This document shows, piece after piece, positions 35,144 through 47,097 of a stretch of DNA of 64,000 nt. Below the pieces are notes generated by a model, which was not told the DNA's origin, ran no database searches, and was given only the letters and a program-made list of their open reading frames with translations. The translations under genes and the position numbers were made by a program. Positions within the stretch are counted from its first letter, which is position 1. Every line of letters begins with the position of its first letter. The DNA is from Lates calcarifer (lineage: Eukaryota; Chordata; Actinopteri; Centropomidae), in NCBI RefSeq assembly GCF_001640805.2, contig NC_066833.1:1059024-1123023 (forward strand), in the 5' to 3' direction.

Positions 35144-37420
35144 CTATACAATGCAGCTGTCTGGCACAACATAGAAAAATGAGTCTGTACCGTAAGACAT
35201 CTGGATATCAAAGGGCTTTAAGTATCGCAAGTCATGAGGTCTGACAACTGAAACATTATGCATATTCTCAACAACATTAAAAGCATGGAAATGCTCAACA
35301 AATGTCATCTCCATTTCAGAGACCAAAAAGTAAACTTCATTTCTCAGAAAAATGCAAACAATCTTATTGAACACTGGGATTACATTAACAAAATCTGTGC
35401 AAACAACCAGACCTGTGTGATATTCAATACCATTATGTTTAACCCAAATTGTGATACTTAATTCACTGACATTACCATTTTCAACATTAGTCAATATTTT
35501 CGATTTGACAGGCCCAGACTCAATAGCTTTGACAGACAATGATTCCCAATGATAGGCAACTGCTATTTGATGTGTCTTTTCAAGGGACTTAATAATGTTT
35601 CTGATATTTTTAATGCTGGACTTAAAGAATTTGTGTTTTGTTTCATACCTCATAGTCCAAACATGCACTAAGGGACCACTTTGGCATTTACATTCAGGAT
35701 AAAGGATCATAAAGTGATGTTTTGGGATCAAATTATTAACTGTAATAATCTGTGGTGCTCTTCAATAATAAGTGTTAAAAATACAGTCATTCCTTCTGTA
35801 ATACATGGAGAAAATACTATGTTCACAATATGCAACAATAGTAACATTGTTTGACTGGCATTAAGCCCAATACCACTGCTAGTGCAAAACATGTTTATGT
35901 GTGTTGGCCGATTTTTTCTATCCATAAAGCCGTAGTTGAATGCATATACACGTTGGAGTATGTTTTCATTAGAGATAAAGTTCTGATTCAAATAATCAAA
36001 CAATAACCTAATCTCATACTGTGCTACACCTTCTAAGATATTATGCATTATATCAAACACAAAGTTATCTGATACATTGAAGTATGACAAGGAATTGAGT
36101 ATACTATTGCGTTTGACCCCAAAACAAGAATTTTCCCTTGGATTCTCAACACGATATCTGTAATGGTCCTCATTAGTTAATTTGGTGCACAACATCACTC
36201 GCACATCACTTTCTTTAAACACTGTTTGAGCAGATGCTTTAGCAATAAGACACATTCTGCAGTAGTAGTTGACAGAGATTGATTCCACATAACCCAAAAT
36301 TGAGTTTAGACCTAAATTGTCGCCCGTTATTTGTGCAATTGTGCCATAGACAGGTTGTTCAGCAAATGACACTTTTATTCCACTGTGCTCTAGGACCTTT
36401 ACATCTTCTATAAGAAAGAAATAAGATTCATCAGGGATGAGTTTAGATGTGGTGGTAAATTGTGTGTGAAATATGTGAAAGTGTGTGAAATATAAACATC
36501 CAGAGTGTGAAATATAAACATCCAAGCTTATGAATGCCTTGTTTTGACCCTAGTGGATTTGATGTTTCAAAGTCATCATAATAAACTTGAATTTGTAATG
36601 CATTTTTTTTTATTTAGAATACAATGGGTGATTTCTACAATATTTTCCATCACAGAAATCCTGGTAAAAGCTACCAAGAGCAGCAGATTTATTAATTTGG
36701 AAACACACTTCTTCATTCTTGAAAATGAACTCTAAAGTTTTTAACAAGGGTATGTAAATCAAAGTGTCATTTACTGGTACCTGCTCATAGACTCCAGATA
36801 CTTTGTTTCTCTTTGAATCATACCTTACTCCTAAGTTAATTAGCTAACTTAAGCAGTTCAACAACACCCCATTTCTAACTAAAATATTTTGTCAATTTAG
36901 AGTTTGTGTTTAAGTCACTGAACAGATTGAAAGTCCTGTCGAAGACTTCTACTGTACCTCTACTGGGAACAGCAGGCACTGCACTTAATACTTGTTCTAT
37001 AAGATTTGCATGAATTTCACTGACATACTCTTCCATGCTTTCAACAGATGACACAACCGTGTTGGCGACACCACTGCCCTGTAACTTTGCTATGATCGAA
37101 GCACACATATTTTTTGCCTGGTCTTTTGACATCTCAAATGTTGAGGGTTGATTTATCACATCTAAGTCCATGTCAGAGGCATCTTCTTGTGAGCTCTGCT
37201 CACCTAAATCTGACTGATGTGGTGTTTGCATATCAACATTGTTGCTTGCACCCACGTTAACAGTACTATGACAACCATTTAAATGCTTTCTAAAACCTGC
37301 ATAACTTTTAAATTGCAATGAACAGCCTTCTTGAGCACAAATAACAACAAATGTTTTGCCAAGGTATAACCCATGAAAAAACTTAAGGTGCTGAATTAAT
37401 GCACTAGCTGCATCATGCAA
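35144..37420 (-). pseudogene. TNP2-type CACTA transposase, degraded
   Basis: From high to low coordinates there are three pieces. At 37420-36875: two C2H2-like fingers (CAQEGCSLQF..KHLNGCH), a linker and an end at KLTKYFS. At 36525-35750: conserved core with ITGDNLGLNS, YYCRMC and FDIMHNILEGV. At 35731-35144: PKHHFMILYP then GPLVHVWTMRYETKHKFFK. The aspartates in GDNL and FDIMH and the glutamate in RYE match the catalytic pattern of fish EnSpm transposases. The segment that normally links the zinc fingers to the core (the PV-E-Y region seen in element 2) is missing between 36875 and 36525, and the core changes frame near 35740. It would bind the subterminal repeats and cut the ends. Confidence 0.7.
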
Positions 37421-37546
37421 GGATCTAAAAATATGATCTATACATTGTTTAAGAACTTGGCTCCTAGTTTCTACCTCTGAACATGGCTCAAATTAGCCTT
37501 TGTTTGATGTGCATATGCATATATACACTGTTCAAGAATTTGGCTC

Positions 37547-40500
37547 TTAGCTCCTATTCATAAACTTGGCTCTCAATTCCTTCACCTTTGAACTCTCTTT
37601 AGTGGTATCAACATCGATACTGTAGACCGTTGTCTGGAGGAATGTGTACATGTTGAGAGCATCATTGTAACTTACACTGAAAACGAAGTGTACTTTAAAG
37701 AGTTCATCAAAGGCTGCTAATGATGTTGTTCCCTGGCAGGGAATGAGCTTCTTATCTATCACAATGTAGTAAGCACTGATGGCCTGCTTGCCAGTTCCAG
37801 AAGCAAGAAGGTATGGCTGGCGATGTCCCCTCTGGTTCTCTAGTTCTTCAAGGCTCCTGCATGATTGTGAGAAAAATTACATGTTAAGTTGCATCGTAAT
37901 ATTGTCTTATTCTGTCCCATGTTTACAACTTCATTCACAATTAAATTTGTTCTTACCTTGTGAAACACAACTATGTGGTCCATAGCCTGAGCTGCGCCGA
38001 TCTTCTGTGTTTTCTTTTTAGTAGGTTGAGGTGGCAGGATATGCAGGAGCAGAAGGAATGATGCCATATCACTGCCCCACTCTGTAAAAAGAAATAAATC
38101 TTGATTCACAAGTTTTGGAAGGAAATTCCAAACTTAATTTCCAAGCCATTTAACCTACTGCTGCTGACCCTCTCAGGATATCAGGACCCAAAGGACCATT
38201 TAATTCATTTTGTCATCAGCCGTTTAGTCTCAAGTCACAAATGGATAGCTTGGATTTTTTTGTGTGGTTGTATGAAGTATGTATGGATAGTCAGTATATT
38301 AACTACAGGAGATGGCAATAAGAGTGCCCCCCCTTTGATCCGTCTTTGGCCATTAATTAAATACCTGGGTGATCCTCATCATTGTTCTGATTCCTGGCAG
38401 ACCTCAGCAAACTCTGGAGTACTGGGGTGGTCGTAAGGCTCTCTGATTCTCTGATCACCTTTCTTTTGAAGGAATAATGCCACTTCTTAAGCAGTTTGGC
38501 AGCAGTTTCTGGTCCAAAGACGAGGCTGAAATCTTGATGTATCTGCAGTAACAGAGACATGAAAGAACATGTTTGGTCAAATTTCTGACAATCACATACT
38601 AAGGTCATGACTATGATGTCAATATTTACCAGTCCTTTCGTGTCTAGCAGCCTTGGAAACACTGAGAATATGTTGTGTGACTCATCAGGATTGTGAATGA
38701 GGCACTGTCTCTACTCAAAGGTTTCCTTCATCTTCTGCAGGATGATTTCTCTGTCACTGGTGTGGTTCATTAAGAATATGACCTCTTTACAATGCTCCTT
38801 ATCAAACTGACCACCAATCTGAGGCAGCTTTCTCTCCTATCTTGGACCACCTCCTCTTGCCATCTGTGTTTTTGGTTCCTTGGGCCCAAGTTTTGTCTTC
38901 CTCTGAATTGTATTGAGCCGCCATGCCAGAAATCCAGAGCCACTTTGGCTGTTGTAAAAATGTTCCTAACCAAGGACAGACATAATTACGTTTGTTCATA
39001 ATCAGCTATAGTTGGAACGAGCTTGCAACAATGTGTATAGGAGAAATTAAATTCAGGCACTGGAACAGTTTTTTGATGATTCTGAAACAGACACCCCATT
39101 ATCACTGTCAATAACATTAGAGAATGTACTGATGCTATTTTTGTGTGATACCATCCCCCCTAAGAGAGTGGTGACGTGAAACAGCAGAGCTACACACCTA
39201 GTTAAGAAACTAAAATGTTAAAATTAAAGACAAAAGTTTTATTTAGGTGGATGTGATAAACTAGCAACCAAACGTATTTGTGCATTAATAATCGAAGAAT
39301 GAATTTAACACTAATATACAGTGTCAAATAATCTACTCAATAATTTCTTAATGCAAAAATACATTTAAAATAAGGACTATAATAAAGACAAATACAAAAC
39401 TTACATATCCTTTCCGGGAACTAGGGTCTTTTAATGCAGGGAATAAGGTGACAATTCCCAGGGCATATTTCTCTTTAGTGATTCGCTGAGGAATTCTCCT
39501 GCAAATATAAAATAAAAATAAAATAGTGCTTTATCAGGCTGAAATTATTACCACATTACCACCACTTTAGGGGGGTTAAGTACCTGGCAACTATCTAACC
39601 CTGGTACCATAAACTTACCCTTCTGTCTCAACCATGTGTGCTGCAAGAATATTGATTGTCTGCCTTCTTCTACTGTCACATAAAGACACTGTTTCTTCAT
39701 ATTCTTCAAGCACTGATGTCCCTCCTGGTTTTGTCTGTAGAATCTGCTTTATCAGCTAAACAGATTGCAAAAACAGCAGTTTTAAATTTAAACCTAGAAT
39801 AGCAAATTAGTTTCAGGCGTCATTAGGATAGGACTATAATGATTATGTTTAGCCAAATCTGAAAGGAAAAACCTGATTTTTGCGATTGCAATATTAAGCT
39901 TTCAAAATGTTTTAGTTTGCTGAATGGCAATTAATATATATGTATTAGATATTTTTTATCAGGTACATGCAATAAAATCATAAAGGTGATAACTATGAAA
40001 ATTTTGAAATGATCTACAGTAGACATCTGATGATAAACTTACATCTCTGGCTAAAGAACTCTGAAATGCCTCTTCATCATCTCTCATTCGCTTGGGAGGT
40101 CTTGATCTTTCATTGTCACTGCTACTCATGGACATGGAGCGCAAACTCCCACTGTGAGGATGGTGGTGTGGCTGGAGGTGACAGAGATTCACTGGAGTCT
40201 ACTAAAAGATAAACAATTAACCTCATTTCCAGAATTGTTGTGAATTTGGATTTTGAATAAGCCACGCTAGAAACTCTGACTTAGATCTTTCCTGAGTGAA
40301 CAGTTGAGAGTCTAGAGAGGAAATCTGTTTTGAACACTGCTGTTAATACAATGTAAAACCAAACCCTTTTAATTTTACCATTGTAGTGACTGTCCTTGAT
40401 AACAAAGCAAATCCCTGCCACTGTGGATAAGTCTGCAGACACTGCTGCATCCACCTCAGTGCCAGAATCATCTTCAACTGTAATCTTGTCCACAGGGATG

Positions 40501-40745
40501 GAGAACTTCTCTCTCACTAAGTGATGAGGTTAAAAGACAACATAGTAAATTGTTTAAATCATCAAATATAACTGCCAGTCAGTATGAATTACTGGTTAGT
40601 CATACATCAGCCATATACCGTTACCGTCATAAACGAATTCCTCAAAGTCAGCATGTTGTAATTTGATGTATTTCTTGCGGTTTTGATACTGCACCTTAAT
40701 GATCATTTTGCCATCTACAATATGAGCCTGTAGAGAAAGAGGGAT
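37547..40745 (-). pseudogene. 'SAMD3-like' second gene of CACTA element 1
   Basis: The exons read, from the 5' end, are: about 40725-40628 (MIIKVQYQNRKKYIKL, a PB1/ubiquitin-like start); 40517-40385 (FSIPVDKITVEDD); about 40200-40045 (Ser-rich linker, RPPKRMRDDEE); about 39755-39620; about 39500-39405 (EKYALGIVTLFPAL); about 38970-38640; about 38550-38370; about 38090-37975 (FLLLLHILPP); and 37840-37547 (IDKKLIPCQGTTSLAAFDEL..HFVFSVSYND, stop). This architecture is that of the multi-copy fish genes often labelled 'sterile alpha motif domain-containing 3-like', although I see no SAM domain here. Its function is unknown. In-frame TAG at 38711-38713 falls where relatives have a tyrosine, so it is probably dead. 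Exon borders are approximate. Confidence 0.65.
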
Positions 40746-41724
40746 GACAGATCTTATCTCTTCAGTGCTAACATAATTGATAGATATTTGTCTTTTAACA
40801 GTAAACAACGGTCGAAAAACCACACGAAAACTACACTAAAATATACTTTTTCTAACTGAAGCTGATGAGTATGCAAATGTTCTCTCTCTCGTCTGGTCAA
40901 TATTAAATGCCGTAACAAGAAGCAAGCTAGTACAAGTTAACGGTAATTCACCAACATGTTGCTGATGAGAAGACCTCATATGAACGCCCCCCTCGTGAAA
41001 ATGTCTGGGAGCTCCAAGTTCACGAGCCGTGTACACGGTTTCCCATGTCATAATCACGACTTCGATTTGACGGCAGCAATTCAATTTAAACAATGATATA
41101 AAGTCATTTCTGATAACCCCGGGACACAGCCGCGTCAGTTGAAACAATGATAGGAGAAAGCGGTTTAAAAGAACAAATTTCTCGACCCAGACAGCTTAAA
41201 ACAATTTCCAAAAAGAGTTTCGTTAGCTTACCGCTAGTCAATGTGTCTTAAGATGAAATGAAACAAATGCTAACAGTCAACATTATCATCAGTGTGCACG
41301 TCTGGGCATGTCTGTTTAACGTGCAAGGAGATGGCGGCCACTTGTTAGCAATACAAAAATGTTTCATCATGTATCCAAAAATTGAAAAAAACAAACACAT
41401 TTTAAAGCAAAATAACAATAAAACGGCAAACTTTAGTCACGAGATACTTACCGATCTTTTGTTCTCATACTCTATGCAAGTGAAAGAAAGTGGCTGCCTT
41501 CAAATTCCTCTCAGAGCGTACCTGTCCAAAAACCCGGATGTTCGACACAACTCTCATGAGTGTTGAGTACCGTAAACTCTGCAATGGAACACCCACATTA
41601 TTAGGTTTTTCATCAGTACAGAGCTCGTTTCTATCAAAACTAACACCAGTGCCTTAAGACTTAACTCCTAAAGTGGCTTAACACTGGAATTTTAACACTG
41701 GTGATTTTGCTGTGTAGGGTGATG

Positions 41725-42519
41725 CTTCTGGAAAATCAGATATTCTCGAATTTCTATTACTTTTAGGCACTAATTCTAACATATGTTGTGTAAGTCAGGT
41801 TTAGGTTTAGTTAGATTCGAGAGGTTACCTAATGATTCTTCCATACCTTTGCTTTGACTCAGACAAGCCCTCATTAGAAGTGAGTGCAACAAGATGTGTA
41901 AAGGGAACACTAGTGCTGGAGTTGAGACATCAGAGCCATATCTGTGTTCTGTGTTTTTGGCAGTATTTAAGTGTACATAAACACATTCCTACAGTTGATT
42001 TGATTGTTCCAGTGGTTCAAATAAACACTAAAAATTCTATTGTGTCCAGTCTCCTTTGTATTTCTCATCCATATAGCTTTAGCATCTTCTACACTTAAAT
42101 TTGCACTCACTGGAAATTGGGGCACCAACCTGAATTGAAGGAAAATAGATTAACTGAATTAAGTCTTATAATCAGAAGTAATATGTTCTCAATTCAGTCA
42201 ACTCTCTCTCTCTGCTTTGAAGGAATACACAAGTCTGTAACTGGTGATGAAGGAATATATAGCTAAATGTCTAAGTGACTGAATAAATGAGGCAATAATA
42301 ATGACAACACAAATGGTTAGAATCAAACTGATGAATAAAGACTATATTAAATGAACAGATCAGTTAAGTCTGGCAATAGTGAAATGAAGCATGTGATTTA
42401 GAGTTACCAGAGGGTGGCTGAGCACCACAGGATGCAGATAATAGGAGTGCAGATAATAGGGCTGATTTTTGCAAGCAGGCAGATGTATGTGGGCTACACT
42501 ACCACTGCTGGTTTTTGTG
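41725..42519. other. Intergenic sequence without recognised features
   Basis: Reading frames are short and no repeat family is recognised. This separates CACTA element 1 from a retroelement tail at 42520. Confidence 0.5.
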
Positions 42520-42675
42520 TGTTTGCTTATGGTGGGATTGTTGGGTCTCTTTCTGTAAATATAATAATATAAAGAGTATGGTCTAGACCTCCTCTTTATG
42601 AAAAGTGCCTTGAGATAACTTTTGTTGTGATTCGGCACTATACAAATAAAACTGACTTGACTTGAACTGACTTGA
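42520..42675 (+). mobile_element. Retroelement 3' tail (SINE/LINE), plus strand
   Basis: It reads tatggtgggattgttgggtctc, gtctagacctcctctttatg, aaaagtgccttgagataac and actatacaaataaaactgac, and ends in (gactt) pentamers. The same family lies on the opposite strand at 55096-55272 and, shorter, at 44236-44345. Confidence 0.75.
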
Positions 42676-43146
42676 TCCATCTTTGTTGTAGTTGGATAGA
42701 ACTACATCTCAGCTTCACTTTCCCTAACTAGACTTGTTGAAAGTTATTTTGTTGTGTGAATGACAAAATTTCCAAAATGATCAAAGCTAGATTTCCTGTA
42801 CAAAAAAATATACATATTAAAAAAACTTGGGCTTATTCCGTTAGATATGGAATTATAAACTAAGGCTTGTGGCCTACGTCTTAACAAAGAGGGAAAAAAA
42901 ATGTAGGGATATACAGTCTAAGAAAAAAAAATGCTGGAGCAAAGGCTTGGTGAGCTGTTATAAGAATAAAAACCAAAAGGAAAAGTGTGCATGAAAACTG
43001 CAAGTGACAAAGGGGTCAGGAACAGTCAGCTTTTTTTAAATCAACCAGCAGGTCTAAGAGTGTTTTATAGGCAGTAGAAGCTCAAATTTTGAGTAAGAAC
43101 TGATTGAACACCACTCAAAACTGAGCACACGTCAAGTCAGTGATGT

Positions 43147-43665
43147 ATGGAACCCATTCAGTTAACAGGATATAAGCTATTTCAATTACAAGTGGCATGT
43201 GTGAGTTGTATTGTGATTGCAACAACAGAAGAGGAAGAGGAGTGCGTGTTAGAGGTGGTGGACGAGGAGGAAGAGGACAAGGACGAGGAAGACCAAGAAC
43301 AAGAGCTATGTGTAATTTCAGATGAAATTAGAGCAACGATCATAGATTACGTTCTAGTTCATGGCATGACTATCAGAGAAGCAAGACAACATGTGAAACC
43401 AAATTTAAACAGGTTATCAGTGGCCTCCATTGTCAGGACATTCAGAGAAAAAAAACAGGTTTCATGATTTTTGGAAAATCATAGTAAAATCTCCTCTAGT
43501 CAATGGTTGCTGCATGTGATGATACAGGAGTGGAATCTTTTCAAGGCTGGATTCGGCAAAAGGACTCTTTCCCCGTTGCTTAGCAAAGGAGAGGACTGCC
43601 TGTGATGTATATGAAGTCCTGACCTGGCCGAGACATGATGCAGAGGCAGAATGAAAGATATTGCT
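43147..43665 (+). pseudogene. DDE transposase relic (RG-rich N-terminus), internally deleted
   Basis: An N-terminal part (43310-43450) reads ISDEIRATIIDYVLVHGMT and LNRLSVASIVRTFRE, the helix-turn-helix of a common fish IS630/Tc1-related transposase. Upstream, the tract that should read as alternating Arg-Gly (43210-43300) falls in the wrong frame and is read as Glu/Asp-rich. Only about 60 bp later the sequence resembles the very C-terminus of the same protein (WIRQK-like, then CDVYEVL), so the whole catalytic middle is gone. Confidence 0.55.
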
Positions 43666-44235
43666 TGCTGTAAAATCATAATGCAGTTTTTTATTTTTGC
43701 TGCAGGATTTCTTGTTTACATACATTTTCATAGGTACAAGAATGTGCAAATATCCCACAGCAAATAAAGATTTTTTTTCCTGCTATGCCCAGAGTACAAT
43801 GTTTCACATTTGTTTATGTAGTGTGTAATGATTGCTGAGTAGGGTGTATGCATTAGCTGGCTTTGTGTGTCTTCTGACAAAGTTAAAACAGTTTTGAATC
43901 AATTATTTGATTTTGTAAGACAAGTCGAAGGTTTTGAGAGTGTAGCTTGAGTTTTGGAGTTTGTGTTTACTGTTTTGAGGAAAGTAGAGGAAATTTCAGA
44001 AAATGGATTTTGGAAATTCAGAAAAACTGTATTAGTGTTTTGGTCTCTGGAGGTTACAATACACATGTTTAAATGAAATTAAGTTCATCTTGTTTTGTTT
44101 TTTGGTTTTTTTTTTTTGCAAAATACATGATGATAGTACATCTGAGAGGTGCCTGTTGCATTAAGTGGTACAACAAGATTACTGAATTTCCACTTCAGTT
44201 GTGTTTTTCTAAGTGTAAAAGTGTACTAATGGATA

Positions 44236-44345
44236 ATTCAGTTCAGTTCAATTTTACTTACATAGCACCAAATCATGACTTATTATTTCAAGGCATTTTA
44301 TAGACTAAGGTCAAGACCTTGCAATATTACAGAAAGAGAAACCCG
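44236..44345 (-). mobile_element. Retroelement 3' tail (same family), minus strand
   Basis: It has (ttcag)n-like pentamers, then caattttacttacatagcacc, tttcaaggcattttatag and aaggtcaagacc, and ends at agaaagagaaaccc. It is the reverse of the 42520 copy and more diverged. Confidence 0.6.
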
Positions 44346-44520
44346 ACCACCTTGCAGCAAGAGGGTTCCAGGTTCGAACCCTAGTTCGCCCAGGACTTTT
44401 CTGTCTGAAGTTTCCATGTTCTCCCTGTACCTGTATGAGTTTTCTATCGCCCATTTTCACATCCCATCAGTGATATCATTTCACTGTGGGTTGCCCTGCT
44501 AGTTTGTGAGTATCTGCCTC
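44346..44520 (+). mobile_element. tRNA-derived SINE body
   Basis: The B box ccaggttcgaaccc is followed by gccca..cttttctgtctgaagttt, ccatgttctccctgt and tgagttttct. This is the usual order in the fish SINE whose head is ggcggcacagtggtgcagtgg (see 62391). The head is missing here because the element abuts the retroelement tail. Confidence 0.65.
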
Positions 44521-44899
44521 TGCTTGCTAGGAAGATCTCACAGACATGGTGGGAGATGGGGACGAGGGCGAGGGTTGGTTGACCTCAGGTCTCCCCACTA
44601 GGGTGGGGAAGTGGGGGTTTGTAAGAATCTATCAAATAGTGGACTTTCACAGTAACAATTAGTAAAATCTGTTATGGGTAGGAAGCTAGGAAGGTGTGGC
44701 CACCCCCTTCGCCTCAACTTCTGCCTCCCTCACAGTTGTGTACTGCCAAAAGAAAACCACCATATTTGCCCAAAGATCTCTGGTGTCAACAGAGTTAACT
44801 GTCAGAGTTAACAAGAGAAAAAAGAAAGAGATGTGGATACAGAGGATGAAGACAGAGAAAGTAGAGAATCAGAGAGATCAGATGTGTATTTAAGATGAG

Positions 44900-44945
44900 A
44901 CAAAATTGGGGTGTCCACACACTTTTGGCAATGTGACTGTATGAT
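44900..44945. repeat. DNA-transposon terminal fragment
   Basis: ggggtgtccacacacttttggcaatgtgactgta resembles the frequent fish terminus 'gtgtccacaaacttttggcc'. No partner end is found near it. Confidence 0.35.
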
Positions 44946-44978
44946 ATAAAATCTTGTTCTTCTCAAACTGTAAGTAAA

Positions 44979-45175
44979 TCAGATGTAGTACTCCTTCATC
45001 TTGTCCCTGAGGGAATTGTGGAGGTGAATCTCTGTCCCGTTGTCCATCTCAGTGCTATTGCATTGCTCCCTCTCCTTAATACTGTTGCAGCTCCTCTGGG
45101 CCCACCGCCTGTACAGAAGGTGGGTCACCACAGCCAGGATGTAAAATGTGATGAATACCACCACAGTCACCACAC
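44979..45175 (-). CDS. cntnap5: Contactin-associated protein (cntnap5-like), last coding exon
   Basis: CNTNAPs are neurexin-family, single-pass adhesion proteins of neurons and axo-glial contacts. This exon starts after a tcctcag acceptor (minus strand) at 45175. It encodes VVTVVVFITFYILAVVTHLLY, the membrane helix, then RRWAQR, a basic juxtamembrane stretch where family members bind protein 4.1. The tail ends MKEYYI and a stop at 44981-44979, close to the conserved EYFI/EWLI ending that binds PDZ proteins. The phase of the acceptor (two bases complete the first codon) fits the family. The tail resembles CNTNAP5 most, but paralogue choice is an inference. Confidence 0.8.
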
Positions 45176-45989
45176 CTGAGGAGCAACCAGAACACACATT
45201 TATATATATGGATATCAGTCCAGTTTATCAGTCCAGTTTCAAGAACTATCAAATAGTTCCAAATGTTAAAGAAATAGTAGTCTATTTCAATCAATCCTGC
45301 ACTGTGTTGCAGCACAGATAGCAGTCCTGGCCTATGCAGTGGGGGCAGGGGGAATGCATGTTTGATCATTATTATACATTATAGGTGGCCATGTTAGAAC
45401 TATGCCAATAACCGCCACTCAGCACTCTCCCTGTTATGATACACTGACAGTTTGTGAATCCTGCAGAGTTTTCCCCCAGTGAAAATGTTCTGTGAAGCAC
45501 AGAATTTCAAATATGAATACATCTGCTCAAAGATTTTCTTTTTTTTTACTCAAATTCACATTTTTGGACATGTTGAAGATCTGACAGTCATCAGTTATTT
45601 TCTATATGTAATAGTGTACAATTTTACATACAACCATCTGCAATTAACTATCACTCTAGTGCCAGATTGAGAAGTAGAATATGAAATGGTCTAATATTAA
45701 GCATGTTTCATTTCTAAAATTATTTTAAAACTTTATTTTCCATCAGATTTGATAATTTACATGCAAAATTATGATTGAAGAGAGAAGTTTTTACTGACCT
45801 ATGATATGCTTATTGATTAGCAGATAAAACTGTTGAATAATTAATCAAAACTGAGAAGTTTGATGTGCATATAAGAGGGTTTCTGGGGTTAGTCTGCAAC
45901 AATCTACTGCTTGTCAAGCCTGTGAATATTCTCATTCATCCAGGTCATAGTTATCTCAAGGAAGTTTTAATCGATTTCGATTGGGCTGG
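45176..45989 (-). other. cntnap-like intron sequence
   Basis: No further exon, in particular no juxtamembrane/LamG exon, is recognised here. The sequence is AT-rich and runs into the Gypsy element. Confidence 0.5.
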
Positions 45990-46004
45990 AAGACACTGGC
46001 TTGA

Positions 46005-47097
46005 TCAAGGAGACGTGAAAGGTGGGGTGGTGGGTAGCTTGAGCTTAACTGTGGATGGGTTGATGATAGATTCAATTTCATAGGAACCAATATAGCGGGG
46101 AGCTAGCTTACGGGACTCCACTTGAAGGGGCAGGTCTCTGGACGACAACCAAATACGTTGGCCAGGAACATATTCAGGCACTGGTGAGCGTTGGCGGTCG
46201 GCCAACCGGCGGTTTCGAACCGCTGTATGCAGCAGTGCTGTCCGGGCTTCCCTCCACACTCTGCGGCACCGGCGCAGATGGGCACGAACAGAGGGAACAG
46301 CTACTTCCTCCTCCTGGGAAGGGAACAGAGGGGGTTGGAAACCCAGCATCACCATGAAGGGGGTAATACCTGTAGCTGAGCTTGTGAGGGAGTTGTGGAC
46401 ATGTTCTATCCAAGGGAGGTGAGTACTCCAAGATGCAGGGTGCCAGGCTGTGACATACCGAAGGGCTGCCTCGAGGTCTTGATTTACCCACTCTGTCTGG
46501 CCATTGGTTTGCAGATGATACTCAGAACTCAGACTAACGGATGCCCCCAGAGCCTTGCAGAATGCCTTCCAGACTTGAGAGGTGAACTGGGGCCCTCTGT
46601 CAGAGACGATGTCCCAGGGCAAACCATGGAAACTGAACACATGAAGTGTGAGAAGATCTGCAGTCTCCTGGACTGTGGGGAGCTTAACAAGAGGGACAAA
46701 GTGGACACCCTTGGAGAAGCGATTGACAGTAGTGAGTATAACTATTACCTGCAGAAGGGGGCAGGCCAGTGACAAAGTCCAAAGCTATGTGGGACCAGGG
46801 ACGGTTCGGGATGGGCAAGGGACGTAGGAGCCCAGCAGGTAGCTGGTAGGATGCCTTACTCCAGGCACAGATGGAACAGGCTGCCACAAAGTCCTTGGTA
46901 TCTCTAGTGAGAGTTGGCCACCAGAACCTCTGCCCGGATGAACTTGACGGTACGCAGGGTGCCAGGGTGACAGGCCAGCTTAGAACAGTGTCCCCACTGG
47001 AGTACATGTGACCTAACAGACTCAGGCACAAACAGAAGATTAGGGAGATACAGTTGTGTTCAAAATAATAGCAGTCCAACATGACTAACCAGATCAA
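46005..47097 (-). pseudogene. Gypsy integrase region, frameshifted
   Basis: The zinc-binding part (about 47010-46900) shows [14 protein letters not shown] with a C-x2-C pair (CSICAW). The core includes LDFVTGLP with the first aspartate, VSDRGPQF with the second and NQDLE with the glutamate. Then come the family word [19 protein letters not shown] and a C-terminal GPY-like part (PRYIGSYEI). The two pieces are in different frames that overlap near 46700-46775, which disrupts translation. The first of the two downstream aspartates often seen in VDRFSK reads as asparagine. Confidence 0.75.

Larger units (their letters stand above)
34573..41721 (-). mobile_element. CACTA/EnSpm-like transposon 1 (about 7.1 kb)
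   Basis: The termini are ctctacaaagtgcaaat on the left and, inverted, caccctacacagcaaaat on the right. Next to both ends are many copies of gtgttaa/ttaacac: two about 100-bp direct repeats between 34684 and 34850, and three further words at 41640-41700. Inside, on the minus strand, are a multi-exon 'SAMD3-like' gene and, downstream of it, a broken TNP2-type transposase. The whole lies between the tmem37 relic and the cntnap-like gene. The exact borders are uncertain by a few bases. Confidence 0.7.
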
